A DNA stretch of 62,281 bases from Proteobacteria bacterium UBA1844 (GCA_002338615.1 DDIS01000202.1:1-62281); one strand, 5' to 3'. Positions 48,663-58,288 are shown, counted from the first letter of the stretch. Notes: generated from the sequence alone by a model not told the origin. Numbers and translations: made by a program.

Positions 48663-49808
48663 TCAACCGAGTATCTTCGTCAGTGCGACACCAATGAAGG
48701 TCGCGATTGCATATCCGAACATACCGACCAGGATGCCCGGTGCGACCAGCGCTTGCCAGCCTTTGCTCGCCGCAAGCGCGGCCGCCGGTGCCGGGCCAAG
48801 TATGCAGGCGTTGGAGGCGATTATTACTTCAGCGAGATCCAGTTTCATAAGCTTGCCTATGATTATGAGCAGGCATAAATGTACCAGAACCATAACCACG
48901 ATAAAGAGAATGATTGGCAGGGCGCTGCCAATAACCTCAGCGAGGTTTGCGCCCGCGCCAATGGCGACAAAAAATATGTACATAAACAAGGTACCGATTT
49001 CGAACTCGGATGACACGAAAGCCACTACCGGCTTCGCGAAATTGGCAACCAGCAGGGATAGTGCGGTAACGATCAGGATAAACAGGGAGTCGCTGTTAAA
49101 AAGTGTGGCGAGCGCAAGGCTCACTGCGCATACCAGGAGACTTAACGCGAGACCGGCGCTGGCATTCACGAGTTGAAACGGCGCCGCCTCGGCCGTTGGC
49201 ACCGCGCTGTGCTCGGCCACTGTTTGCGACCCGTCTTGACTGATGTATTTTGACGGCATCGCTTCGCGAATAAAACGCAGCGTTGGCAACAGCATGAGAA
49301 GAACCAGGAAAATCACGGCACCCACGGCATCGGCCGACAGGCTCGCCACATAGATGGCGGAGTCCCTGATGCCCACGGCTTCCGCAGTCGCAACAAAATT
49401 AAGCGAACCACCGATGTAACTTGAAGCCAGCGTGCCCGCGATTTGTGCTTCGAGTTCGCCCATGTCGATGACCATCGTACCGACGATGGCGCCGACCACG
49501 GTCGCGGCTGTTGCCAGCAAAAATGCGATGAGCATGGGCCCGGATTCGGCGAAAATAGTTTTGAAATCGGCGCGCAGCAGCAACAGCGGGATCGCCATCG
49601 GTACAAGAAAGCCAACAATGGTGCCGTAAAGCGGTGCCTCGTAAGGTATGACGCCGACATTGGATGCCGCGATAGCGATGGCGAGCAGAACTAACGGGCC
49701 GCCGAGATTCTGGCCCCATGAACGGCTTTCCGCCCACAGGCCGAAGGCAACGATCAGCATGATGGCCGCTGCGAGGGCGAAGGTTTGGTCGGCGCGGATC
49801 AGCGGCAT
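48663..49808 (-). CDS. DUF819-family membrane transporter-like protein
   Basis: This 381-residue protein has about ten to eleven membrane helices, the twin repeats of DUF819 (YjcL-like), and the conserved 'GTLASSYIGGSLNFVA' and 'ACILGPAPAAALAASKGWQ' regions, which face each other in the fold. The family is a suspected amino-acid or organic-acid transporter. It lies between the TonB receptor and DgcN genes in the same direction, with 21 nt to the receptor stop. It is thus a second candidate for carrying the imported compound across the inner membrane. Confidence 0.9.
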   Translation of the reverse strand: MPLIRADQTFALAAAIMLIVAFGLWAESRSWGQNLGGPLVLLAIAIAASNVGVIPYEAPLYGTIVGFLVPMAIPLLLLRADFKTIFAESGPMLIAFLLATAATVVGAIVGTMVIDMGELEAQIAGTLASSYIGGSLNFVATAEAVGIRDSAIYVASLSADAVGAVIFLVLLMLLPTLRFIREAMPSKYISQDGSQTVAEHSAVPTAEAAPFQLVNASAGLALSLLVCAVSLALATLFNSDSLFILIVTALSLLVANFAKPVVAFVSSEFEIGTLFMYIFFVAIGAGANLAEVIGSALPIILFIVVMVLVHLCLLIIIGKLMKLDLAEVIIASNACILGPAPAAALAASKGWQALVAPGILVGMFGYAIATFIGVALTKILG

Positions 49809-49829
49809 GATCTTAGCAAAGACCCAAAT

Positions 49830-52145
49830 CTAGAATCTCATACCCGCCGTTGCACCAATCGTACGCGGTTGCAGGAAGCCAACTTCTACATTGCCCGTAA
49901 AGGCAATGTTCGTGGTGCTGACGCTCTGGATACCCAACTCATCAGTCAGGTTCTTGGCGTACACCTCGAAGAACCATTCACCGGTATCGAAGCCGGCGCG
50001 CAGATTCAAAACAGTATAATCGTCCGTGTACTTGACGTCGTCAGCGTCGGTTGGGTATCGCCCTATTGATCTTTCACCCGTATAACCAAGCGTGCCGCCT
50101 ACATACGCCGTATTACCGTTGCCAAGATCCCAGTCATAGTCGGCCGACAGGCCAAAACTCCACTCGGGAACATAGTTCAGTGGATCGCCGTCCTGGCCGC
50201 CGGCACCCGCATCGGCAGTCAGGTATGCATCGGTATAGGCACCATTAAATGAAAATGTCAGGGCATCCGTAGCAGCAAAACTGCTGGAAAATTCCACACC
50301 CTTGCTGACCGCGGTACCACCATTGATGTTGACACCGAAGTTCTCGATGACGGCAAACAGCTGGATGTCTTCCCAATCGATATAGAAGACAGCCGCGTCC
50401 ATGGCGAAGCGCCCGTCCGCCGAGCCCATCTTGTAACCCAGTTCATAATTCGTTAACGAATCCGCGTCGTACTGCACCGGCACACTGCCAGGAGCGCCCG
50501 GGGGCAGAATGTTAGGACCACCAGGCCGGAAGCCTGTCGCGGCCCGGAAGTAGACTGAAGAGTTATTTGTCAGCTGAAAACGAGGAGCGAAAGACCAGGT
50601 GAACGGTGATTCGGATGAATCGCCAACATTTGTTATAACAGTGTCTGGCGGTGCACCCGCCAAAAATCCTTCCCCGAGTTGAACCACTGACTGGTCATTG
50701 TCGCTTTGTCGTGCACCGAAGGATATCTCAAACCGATCTGTCAAATACCAGGTGGCATTAGCGAAAACAGCGAGTTCCTCGTACTTCGAAGTCAAGCTCA
50801 CCGTGGCTGTCGGTGCCAGTCCCGGCACCGGCGTTTCTGTGTTCGCTGTCAGAGCTGGCAGATTCTGATAAATCAGCGAATCTTCATCCGTGTAATAAAT
50901 GCCGGCTAGCCACTCAAGCGTGTCGCTCTCACCGGACACCAGGCGCAGTTCCTGGCTGAATTTTTCGGTCTTGGTGGTCTGCTCTTGAATCATACCCACG
51001 GGCATACCCAAAATGGCCGATACCAACGAGGCCAACGGCGGACCACCCGTGAAATTGGACGCCACATCCAGGTCATCCCGGATCGTCTGTTCGAATTCGC
51101 CATAGCTGCTTATCGACTGCAGGCTGGCCCAATCGGAAAACTTCCAGTCAATATTGGCGCTGTATACATCGTAGGTGATTTCGTCAAAGGCATCCTGGTA
51201 GCGGTTCAGCACCGGACTGGAGTGAAGCGGTTTGAGGGTGTCGGTATCGGCTATTTGTTGAGTTGCGTCATTGCTGTCAATGCTCTGGAACATGGCCATC
51301 AGGTTGATCGCCAGATCATCATTCGGCTGAAACAGGGCCTGCAGGCGACCACCCGAGGTCTCACCGGAGTTAATGCCTTCTTCAACCAGCGTGCTGTCAA
51401 TGATATTGACGCCGGGCTCAGTCAAAGATGGCAAGGGGCTGCCACCGATGGAGTCAACCCAACCATCATCTTCACGATAGAAGGCACTGCCGCGCAAAGC
51501 GAAGCTGTCGCTGACCGGCACATTGACATAGCCCGTGACTGAATAACCAGGGCCTCCGTCTTTCACATCTTCGACGCCAGCTTTCAGGCTACCTTCCAAT
51601 TTCTCACTGCTGGGCTGGTTCGGCACGTACTTGATGACACCGCCCAGGGAACTGGCACCGTACAAGGTGCCCTGTGGGCCACGCAGTACCTCGACACGGT
51701 TCATGTCAAAGGTATCGAAGTCACCGGAAACAATCGCGCCATTGGCCAGTGCGGTGCTGGAACCAAACGGCACTTCGTCAAAATAGATACCGACGGTGGA
51801 AGCGACGCCGCCGGTGTTGGTGCCGCGCAGGGTAATTCGCGTTACGCCAGGCGTGCTACCCGTAATACTGAAGCCGGGGATCAATGCCGTCATGTCCTCA
51901 AAATCGAAGGCCTGCTGACGTTCCAGCATCGTTCCGCCCAATACCGTTACGGACATGGGTATTTCTGCCAGTGTCTGGTCGCGCTTGGTTGCAGTAACCA
52001 CAATTTCTTCGAGCGCAAAGGATTCATCGTCCTGTGCGATCGCGGTGGAACTGAATGCCATACCACCTGCAGTTGCCAGAGCAAGACTGATTATTCCTGT
52101 TCTAGCCAAATAATGATTAATCGAACCAGTGCTTGAGTTGCTCAT
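49830..52145 (-). CDS. TonB-dependent outer-membrane receptor
   Basis: This 771-residue protein has a signal peptide ('ISLALATAGGMAFSSTAIAQ') and a TonB box 'FALEEIVVTATKRDQTLAEI'. The plug domain follows ('VLRGPQGTLYGASSLGGVIK'), then a 22-strand barrel ending in 'TIGATAGMRF' with terminal Phe. This is the 'iron complex outermembrane receptor'-like group that, in marine bacteria, commonly takes up glycans, peptides or organic acids rather than siderophores. It is the first gene of the minus-strand receptor-DUF819-DgcN-YkvI unit. No plug-adjacent FecA-type signalling domain is present, so regulation probably comes from the AraC protein next door. GGGGAA precedes the start at 52145. Confidence 0.94.
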   Translation of the reverse strand: MSNSSTGSINHYLARTGIISLALATAGGMAFSSTAIAQDDESFALEEIVVTATKRDQTLAEIPMSVTVLGGTMLERQQAFDFEDMTALIPGFSITGSTPGVTRITLRGTNTGGVASTVGIYFDEVPFGSSTALANGAIVSGDFDTFDMNRVEVLRGPQGTLYGASSLGGVIKYVPNQPSSEKLEGSLKAGVEDVKDGGPGYSVTGYVNVPVSDSFALRGSAFYREDDGWVDSIGGSPLPSLTEPGVNIIDSTLVEEGINSGETSGGRLQALFQPNDDLAINLMAMFQSIDSNDATQQIADTDTLKPLHSSPVLNRYQDAFDEITYDVYSANIDWKFSDWASLQSISSYGEFEQTIRDDLDVASNFTGGPPLASLVSAILGMPVGMIQEQTTKTEKFSQELRLVSGESDTLEWLAGIYYTDEDSLIYQNLPALTANTETPVPGLAPTATVSLTSKYEELAVFANATWYLTDRFEISFGARQSDNDQSVVQLGEGFLAGAPPDTVITNVGDSSESPFTWSFAPRFQLTNNSSVYFRAATGFRPGGPNILPPGAPGSVPVQYDADSLTNYELGYKMGSADGRFAMDAAVFYIDWEDIQLFAVIENFGVNINGGTAVSKGVEFSSSFAATDALTFSFNGAYTDAYLTADAGAGGQDGDPLNYVPEWSFGLSADYDWDLGNGNTAYVGGTLGYTGERSIGRYPTDADDVKYTDDYTVLNLRAGFDTGEWFFEVYAKNLTDELGIQSVSTTNIAFTGNVEVGFLQPRTIGATAGMRF

Positions 52146-52200
52146 TGTTGTCAATTCCCCGCTCGAAACGTGTTTCCGCGCAATAGTGTTACCTGTGGTT

Positions 52201-52241
52201 GTGCCCGGTGATGATCAGGCGCTCAATCAATGGCCGGGCAC
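52201..52241. promoter_or_regulatory. Spaced inverted repeat upstream of the TonB receptor gene
   Basis: GTGCCCGG (52201-52208) and CCGGGCAC (52234-52241) are perfect inverted arms 25 nt apart, 56-96 bp before the receptor start codon. They could be an operator or a leader hairpin. No promoter is recognised nearby. Confidence 0.33.
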
Positions 52242-52385
52242 TGGAGCCCAGTCCGATATTATGCGTATCTGTCCACCAACGATTAGTCTGAACCGGCCGA
52301 TTTCTATGCTGAAACGGTGGATTTTATTGTCGGCCCGGGCGGACTCGATGGCGTCAGCGCTGTGCCGCTGCCACAGGTTTTCCTG

Positions 52386-52410
52386 GCTGGCAGGCTTACA
52401 GCCTGCCAGC
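52386..52410 (-). terminator. Long perfect hairpin after the AraC gene
   Basis: GCTGGCAGGCT (52386-52396) and AGCCTGCCAGC (52400-52410) form an 11-bp perfect stem with a 3-nt loop, 4 nt after the AraC stop on the minus strand. No T-run follows on either strand, so it may be an mRNA-stabilising or Rho-assisted end. Confidence 0.42.
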
Positions 52411-52414
52411 GCCG

Positions 52415-53458
52415 TCAGGCACCTTCTGAACGGCGCCACTCTTTCGGGGTACAACCACTGTAACGGCGGAATGCGCGCGAAAACGCAGAGTGGTCGTCAT
52501 AACCCACAATATTGCCTATCTCGGAAATCGAGTGCCGATTCTCCTTCAGGAGCAGCCGCGCCGCATCCAGACGCTTGTTGATGCAGTACTGCATGACCGT
52601 GGTACCGTTCAAGGACTTGAAGCCGCTTTTCAGGCGTGTCTCGGAAATACCCAGTTGTTGTGCGAGTTTTGGCAGCGACGGCGGGTGCGCATACTCCATG
52701 CTCAGGATGGCGCGCGCCTTGCGAATCTTTTCGCCATAAGGCAAGTCCATATCACGCGGATTGACATCGCCGAGCCTGCGGCTGTTCTTCAGTATCTGCA
52801 GACCGATGCACAGCAGTTCATCAAACTTCGCCGACATCCAGGGCGCCAGCAAGGTACCCGATACGGGCAAGTGAAAGCAGGACCAGATGGAGTCGCGATG
52901 AACATCTTCCAGAAAAAACACCCGTTGGCGCGGCTTTTTGTGCCTTCCGTCCATGCTCTCAAGTAACCAGTCGGGATAGGCATCGCGGTTTTCGGCCATT
53001 TGTGCGAGGACGTTGGACAGGCTCGTGTGCACGACGACATGGCGGATTTGCACGTTGGTTTTCGGCATCCGGTAGGTCGTTTCCTTGCGGGGCACAACCG
53101 AAACGATCAACGCGGGGCCGAGGTCGTGCACGTTCTTGCGCTTGCCTAGGAACTCCGAACGCCTGACGGTGGAGACGAATTGAAAGCTGATAATATCGGC
53201 CATCTCATTGCGTATGACGAGAGGCGAACGTAACACGGCATCATTGATCTCGATCATCCGGTCCTGGTTGATCCGGTAACAAAGCAGTCCCGCGATATGA
53301 ATGGCGGCCGGGTCGTGGATAGGCGTGTGATCCGGCGTGGTGTCAAAACGTGTAAGCCGGGCAGCGTTCCGAAACAAAGTGCCGAGCTGCTGTGTCGACA
53401 TTTCCTCCAGGTCAAAACCGGCAGAAGCTTCGACATAATACTCATCGCCATATTTCAT
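52415..53458 (-). CDS. AraC-family transcriptional regulator
   Basis: From Met at 53458 the protein is 347 residues. The N-terminal two thirds form a ligand or dimerisation domain with no Pfam signature I can name. The last 100 residues hold the double helix-turn-helix: 'PSLPKLAQQLGISETRLKSG' and 'SISEIGNIVGYDDHSAFSRA', ending 'FRRYSGCTPKEWRR'. It sits between the receptor (minus) and the serine hydrolase (plus) genes, so it is the likely regulator of both arms of the cluster. The frame continues upstream to 53590, but that part lacks a ribosome site. A GGTGAAG-type SD precedes 53458. Confidence 0.9.
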   Translation of the reverse strand: MKYGDEYYVEASAGFDLEEMSTQQLGTLFRNAARLTRFDTTPDHTPIHDPAAIHIAGLLCYRINQDRMIEINDAVLRSPLVIRNEMADIISFQFVSTVRRSEFLGKRKNVHDLGPALIVSVVPRKETTYRMPKTNVQIRHVVVHTSLSNVLAQMAENRDAYPDWLLESMDGRHKKPRQRVFFLEDVHRDSIWSCFHLPVSGTLLAPWMSAKFDELLCIGLQILKNSRRLGDVNPRDMDLPYGEKIRKARAILSMEYAHPPSLPKLAQQLGISETRLKSGFKSLNGTTVMQYCINKRLDAARLLLKENRHSISEIGNIVGYDDHSAFSRAFRRYSGCTPKEWRRSEGA

Positions 53459-53637
53459 TGCTTCACCGCCCCTGCATGTTGCATGTTTTTTGCTGGCCAG
53501 GTCCTGAGCCGGAGCTCCTCGCCCTGCCTGGTAGCTGCCGATTCGGCACATTATGCGGACGTATTGGCCTAACGTGCAAACAATGGTCAACTATATGATC
53601 CGATGCCTGCGGACTCAAAACTCCATGGATTACAGCT

Positions 53638-55557
53638 ATGTCTAATTACAAACTGCCGCTTCTTGTCGGTGCGATCCTCACACTTACCTTTGCAACATCC
53701 GGGGCCGCGACACCTGCTTTGGATGATCCGGCCATGCTTGGAGCCTTTGTGGATGGCATCGTCAAACCATTGATGGCCACCAACAACAGTCCTTCGGGTA
53801 CCGTGGCCATTGCCAAGGATGGCGAGCTGATTTTCGCGAAGGGATATGGCTTCGAGGATATTGCGGAGCAAAAGCCGGTTGATCCGTATACCACCCTGTT
53901 CCGGCCTGGTTCCGTGTCCAAATTATTCACCTGGGTAGCGGTCATGCAGCTGGTCGAACAGGGCAGGCTCGATCTCGACACCGATGTGAATACCTACCTC
54001 AAGGAAGTGCACATCAAGGAGACGTTTGACGCCCCCATCACCCTGCGCCACATCCTGACGCACACGGCGGGCTTTGAAGACGGGGGCTTCGGTTACCTCA
54101 TAATTAATGATCCCGCGAACGCGATTCCCTTGCGTGAGGCGATGAAGCGCTACCAGCCTGAACGCGTAAACCCGCCCGGGATACAAACGGCGTATTCGAA
54201 CTACGCAACATCGCTGGCTGGCCTGATCGTTGAAAACCTGTCGGGTGAGCCATTCAGCGAATACGTCAAGAAACACATTCTTGAACCTCTGGGTATGGAG
54301 CACTCGAGCTTTGAGGAACCGCTGCCCGAGGGGCTGCGGGAACATATGGCGAAAAGCTACACGGCCGAAGGTGGCGCGTATGTGGAGAAGCCATTTGAGA
54401 TCATTAGCAATTTTGCGCCGGCCGGGGCGTTGTCGGCGACTTCAGTTGACATGCTGCGGTTTGCTCAGGCGATGCTCAACGGAGGCGAGCTTGACGGCAA
54501 TCGCATACTTTCGGCGGCGACTGTGGAGCAGACCCTGACGCGGAACTTCAGCCAGGACGACAGACTGATGGGTATGCTGCTCGGCTTCTACGAAACCGAC
54601 TATAACGGCAGCAGAATTATCGGTCACGGCGGCGACACACAGTGGTTTCATTCCTTCCTGGGCTTCGACAGAGACAAGGATCTCGCAATTTTTGTGTCCT
54701 TCGGCGGGCCTGGCGGCTCGGCGGTTCGATCGGCATTCGTGCCCGCTATCTACAACGAGTTTTTCCCGCGGGATGAAGAACCACCGGTGCCGCCGCAGGA
54801 CTTCGCAGAACGGGCCGGCAAATACGCGGGTACCTATGGCTTCTGGCGCGGTAATTTCTCGACCATCGAGAAAGCATTCAGTATTGGCAGCGTAATTAAG
54901 ATTGCGCCGACCAAAGACAACACCCTGGTGGTTGCGTTCGCGGGCAAGACCAAGCAATACGCCGAAGTGGATGAGAACCTGTTTCGGGAGGTGGACGCTG
55001 GTTTGTCCCTCGCGGCAGGCATCAGTCCACGATTGATTGCGTTCCAGGAAAATGATGCGGGCGCAATTACCGGTTTTGTATTCGACGGCTTACCGTTCAT
55101 GTCTGCACGAAAGTTGCCGCCCTACGCGACGCCGTCATTCAACTATGCGTTGGTCGGGTTGTCGTTCGTCGTCCTCCTGCTGTTCTTCTTGCGACGTGTA
55201 TTCCAGCGGCGCGAAATTGCGCTCATGGCGGCCCCGGATCGTACTGCGCTGAATGCAGCATTCTATGCGTCGTCGGCACACTGGCTCGTCGTAGTCCTGG
55301 GCGCTGTTGTGATCTCGATGGTAATGAATAGCCTGATGGATGGACTTCCGACTTCATTCAAGCTTTGGCTGATCCTGCCGATTATCGCCTGCTTGCTGTC
55401 GCTGTACCTGGCATACCGCTGCTTCAGGGTCTGGCAGCAGGGGCTGCTTTCAGGTGTATGGGCACGTATTCGATATACACTCGTGACACTCTCTGCACTG
55501 GCACTGTGCTGGTTCTACTGGTACTGGAATATTCTGGGCTTCCAGTACCTTGCCTGA
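53638..55557 (+). CDS. Exported serine beta-lactamase-fold hydrolase with C-terminal membrane helices
   Basis: This 639-residue protein has a signal peptide ('LPLLVGAILTLTFATSGAA') and a class C beta-lactamase/PBP4*-type domain (about 25-385): active Ser in 'PGSVSKLF' (SxxK), Tyr in 'TAYSNYATSLAG' (YxN) and 'IIGHGGDTQWF' (HxG). A small beta domain (about 395-490) and about four membrane helices at the end follow ('YALVGLSFVVLLLFFL' onward). Members of this group are D-aminopeptidases, esterases or D-Ala-specific carboxypeptidases. The neighbours (D-Glu genes) favour an activity on D-amino-acid peptides, which is inference. It is probably the first gene of a plus-strand unit with the racemase and second hydrolase. 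Confidence 0.9.
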   Translation: MSNYKLPLLVGAILTLTFATSGAATPALDDPAMLGAFVDGIVKPLMATNNSPSGTVAIAKDGELIFAKGYGFEDIAEQKPVDPYTTLFRPGSVSKLFTWVAVMQLVEQGRLDLDTDVNTYLKEVHIKETFDAPITLRHILTHTAGFEDGGFGYLIINDPANAIPLREAMKRYQPERVNPPGIQTAYSNYATSLAGLIVENLSGEPFSEYVKKHILEPLGMEHSSFEEPLPEGLREHMAKSYTAEGGAYVEKPFEIISNFAPAGALSATSVDMLRFAQAMLNGGELDGNRILSAATVEQTLTRNFSQDDRLMGMLLGFYETDYNGSRIIGHGGDTQWFHSFLGFDRDKDLAIFVSFGGPGGSAVRSAFVPAIYNEFFPRDEEPPVPPQDFAERAGKYAGTYGFWRGNFSTIEKAFSIGSVIKIAPTKDNTLVVAFAGKTKQYAEVDENLFREVDAGLSLAAGISPRLIAFQENDAGAITGFVFDGLPFMSARKLPPYATPSFNYALVGLSFVVLLLFFLRRVFQRREIALMAAPDRTALNAAFYASSAHWLVVVLGAVVISMVMNSLMDGLPTSFKLWLILPIIACLLSLYLAYRCFRVWQQGLLSGVWARIRYTLVTLSALALCWFYWYWNILGFQYLA

Positions 55558-55640
55558 TGGGACTTGCTCTTCGATGACAAGATACGCGCCATACCAGCAA
55601 AAATTTTCGCCGTGCGCTCGGCCGGATCCGGAGTTTCGAG

Positions 55641-56624
55641 ATGACCAGTAGGTGTAAAGTCAAATTAACTACCGATTCCTGGGACTTCAAAGCGCCGTTT
55701 CATATTACCGGCTATACATTCACGGAAGCCGAACTGCTGCATGTGGCGATCGAAGTCGACGGCGCTATCGGCAACGGTGAAGCCGCGGGCGTGTACTACC
55801 GTAATGAAACCGGCGAGAGCATGACCGCGCAGATTGAATCGATCTTGCCGGTCATCGAGCAGGGTGTCAGCCGCGATGACTTGCGGCGGCTATTGCCTGC
55901 GGGCGGCGCACGCAATGCGGTCGATTGTGCCCTGTGGGACCTCGAAGCGAAGCTGAATCGAAAGAGTATCTGGGAATTAACCGGCATTGAACCGGGCGTA
56001 ACGCAGAGCGTAATGACGGTCAGCATCGACACGCCGGAAACTATGGCAAGAAACGCTGCTCTTGTTGATAGCAGCAAAATAAAAGTCAAATTGGATGGCA
56101 AACTGGCACTGGAAAGAATTCGGGCGGTTTGCGCTGCACGCCCGGATGCGGAGATTATTGTTGACGTCAACCAGGGCTGGACCTTTAAACAATTGCTTGA
56201 GCTCGCACCGCAATTCAAAGACCTGGGAGTGGCCATGATCGAGCAGCCGCTGCCACGTGGCGGTGACGAGGAACTGGAAGACTATGACCCGCCCCTTACC
56301 TTGTGCGCGGACGAGTCCTGTCTTGATACGACAGAGTTCGAGCAGGCCGCACGTCGTTACCAGATGATCAACATCAAGCTCGATAAGACGGGAGGCCTGA
56401 CCGAGGCGCTGGACCTCGCCGCAATGGCCAGGGCAAAGGGTATCGAACTCATGGTCGGCAACATGGTAGGCACCTCGCTGTCTATGGCACCAGGTTACGT
56501 CGTTGCGCAACTATGCCGTTTCGTGGACCTGGATGGAGCACTATTCCTCAAGAGAGATCGTTCGCATCCGATGTCGTTTGTTGGCGGAATTATTTCGCCG
56601 CCGGATTCAGGTTTGTGGGGATAA
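55641..56624 (+). CDS. dgcA: Enolase-superfamily racemase/epimerase (DgcA-like, dipeptide epimerase)
   Basis: This 327-residue protein has the muconate-lactonising-type barrel. The base pair is Lys in 'KIKVKLDG' and Lys in 'INIKLDKTGG'; metal ligands are Asp in 'IIVDVNQGW', Glu in 'MIEQPLPRG' and Asp in 'LCADESC'. This is the pattern of L-Ala-D/L-Glu epimerases and of DgcA, which racemises N-acetyl-D-glutamate to N-acetyl-L-glutamate. Occurrence with a DgcN homologue supports DgcA, but an Ala-Glu dipeptide epimerase for muropeptide recycling remains possible, and the two activities are hard to tell apart from sequence. GGAG lies 7 nt before the start; 6 nt separate it from the next gene. Confidence 0.88.
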   Translation: MTSRCKVKLTTDSWDFKAPFHITGYTFTEAELLHVAIEVDGAIGNGEAAGVYYRNETGESMTAQIESILPVIEQGVSRDDLRRLLPAGGARNAVDCALWDLEAKLNRKSIWELTGIEPGVTQSVMTVSIDTPETMARNAALVDSSKIKVKLDGKLALERIRAVCAARPDAEIIVDVNQGWTFKQLLELAPQFKDLGVAMIEQPLPRGGDEELEDYDPPLTLCADESCLDTTEFEQAARRYQMINIKLDKTGGLTEALDLAAMARAKGIELMVGNMVGTSLSMAPGYVVAQLCRFVDLDGALFLKRDRSHPMSFVGGIISPPDSGLWG

Positions 56625-56630
56625 ACAATA

Positions 56631-58214
56631 ATGTTGAAAATTGGCAATACTTTGCTCCGGGCGGCAATCGCAATATTCGCGCTTGGCACGTGTTCGACAG
56701 CACTGATGGCTGCGCCGTCGACGAAAGATATCGACAGGCTACTCGAGCGCGCCGTGAAGGAATTCAACGCGCCTGGCATAGCGGTTTCGGTTGTTTACGA
56801 CGACAAGCTCTTCTACGCAGATGGTCGTGGCATCACCGAAGTCGGGACCAGGACCAGGATCGATGAAAACACGCTGTTCCAGATCGCCTCTGTTTCCAAA
56901 GCATTCACCACCGCGTCGCTGGCCTTGCTGGTTGATGAAGGGAAGGTAGGTTGGGACGAGCCGGTAATCGATTACCTGCCTGATTTTCGTATGCACGACC
57001 CGTGGGTCACGCGCGAGTTTACGATCCGTGACTTGTTGACCCACCGCAGCGGCCTGCCGCTGGGTGCCGGTGACCTGCTGCTGTTCCCGAAGGGTAATAC
57101 AACGCGTGAAGAAATTATTCATGCAATGCGTTACCTCAAACCCAGCACGAGCTTTCGTTCTGCCTACGCGTACGACAACCTCCTCTATATTATTGCCGGT
57201 GAGGTGGTCGCAGCCGTGTCGGGGATACCGTTTGAGCGTTTTGTCGAGGAACGCTTGTTTGCGCCACTGGGTATGACAGACTGCTCAGCGACGTTCGAGC
57301 GCGTAAAGCCAGGTGCGGTTAAGGCAACGCCGCACGTTTTGGTCGACGGCAAGCTTACGACCACCACGTCACTGGAATCATCGACAGCCGCCGCCGCGGG
57401 TGGCATCAACTGCAGTGCGCGCAGCATGGCGAAATGGGCACAGTTCATACTGGATGATGGCCGCACGGCCGATGGCAAACAGCTGATCAGCGAGGCACAG
57501 GTGGCGGAGCTCCTGAAACCGGTCACAATTACAAGTTCGCGCGGGTACATGGCCGAATACGCGGGCCAGTTCCTGAGCGGCTATGCGCTGGGCTGGGGTG
57601 TTTCTACTTTTTACGGCGAGCCGATGTATTCGCACAGTGGCGGCCTGTGGGGCATGACCACGTACATCGCGGTATTGCCGAAGGAGCGCCTGGCCGTATT
57701 TGCCAGTAACAACCAGTTGTCGGGTGCACCACTTGCGATTGTCAACGATGTGCTGGATCTGTTCCTGAAAGACGATAACGATGAGCCCAGGGACTGGATC
57801 GCCATCCTGTCGGAGGTGTCGAGCGACCGCAAAGACGATGCGGCGAAGGCGGTCAAGGAAGCGGCCGATGCACGTGACGCTGACAGCAAGCCCAGCTTGC
57901 CGCTGGCGTCTTACGTCGGTACCTACACGGACCCATGGTACGGCGAAATCGAGATTGGGATGGGTGACGATGGTCAGCTCTGGTTTCAATCCGGGCGGAG
58001 CGAGAAATTGTCCGGGCCCCTTGAGCACTTCCAGTACGATACCTTTATTGCACGCTGGTCTGATCGGCGCCTGCATGCGGATGCTTACGTATCCTTTTCG
58101 CTAAGCCCGCTTGGCAAAGTCGAGAAAATCCGTATGAAAGCAGTATCGCCGGCAACGGATTTCTCATTCGACTTTCACGATCTCGACCTCACACGAGTAG
58201 CCGACCCGCAATAG
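56631..58214 (+). CDS. Exported serine beta-lactamase-fold hydrolase with DUF3471-like C-terminus
   Basis: This 527-residue protein has a signal peptide ending 'STALMAAP'. The beta-lactamase domain has the active Ser in 'ASVSKAFT' (SxxK), Tyr in 'AYAYDNLLY' (YxN) and 'YSHSGGLWG' (HxG). A DUF3471-like domain of about 100 residues follows ('YVGTYTDPWYGEIEIGMGDD'). It differs from the hydrolase at 53638 in lacking membrane helices, so it should be soluble in the periplasm. It follows the racemase gene by 6 nt with GGGGAT as ribosome site. A peptidase or D-amidase supplying D-Glu peptides to the racemase is a reasonable guess. Confidence 0.9.
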   Translation: MLKIGNTLLRAAIAIFALGTCSTALMAAPSTKDIDRLLERAVKEFNAPGIAVSVVYDDKLFYADGRGITEVGTRTRIDENTLFQIASVSKAFTTASLALLVDEGKVGWDEPVIDYLPDFRMHDPWVTREFTIRDLLTHRSGLPLGAGDLLLFPKGNTTREEIIHAMRYLKPSTSFRSAYAYDNLLYIIAGEVVAAVSGIPFERFVEERLFAPLGMTDCSATFERVKPGAVKATPHVLVDGKLTTTTSLESSTAAAAGGINCSARSMAKWAQFILDDGRTADGKQLISEAQVAELLKPVTITSSRGYMAEYAGQFLSGYALGWGVSTFYGEPMYSHSGGLWGMTTYIAVLPKERLAVFASNNQLSGAPLAIVNDVLDLFLKDDNDEPRDWIAILSEVSSDRKDDAAKAVKEAADARDADSKPSLPLASYVGTYTDPWYGEIEIGMGDDGQLWFQSGRSEKLSGPLEHFQYDTFIARWSDRRLHADAYVSFSLSPLGKVEKIRMKAVSPATDFSFDFHDLDLTRVADPQ

Positions 58215-58240
58215 AGCCACCTAAGGATTGCAGCGGGTCT

Positions 58241-58288
58241 GATCGCGGCAGGATGCCGCTCCTACGATTGGCGTGTAGGAGCGCCGTC
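58241..58288. repeat. REP-type repeat pair (copy 2, opposite arrangement)
   Basis: ATCGCGGCAGGATGCCGCTC at 58242-58261 (continuing CTAC) is the reverse complement of the REP unit at 45590 with one mismatch. GTAGGAGCGCCGTC at 58275-58288 follows after 9 bp and is the exact reverse complement of 45658-45671. The two half-units point outward here but inward in copy 1. It lies between convergent genes. Confidence 0.8.
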
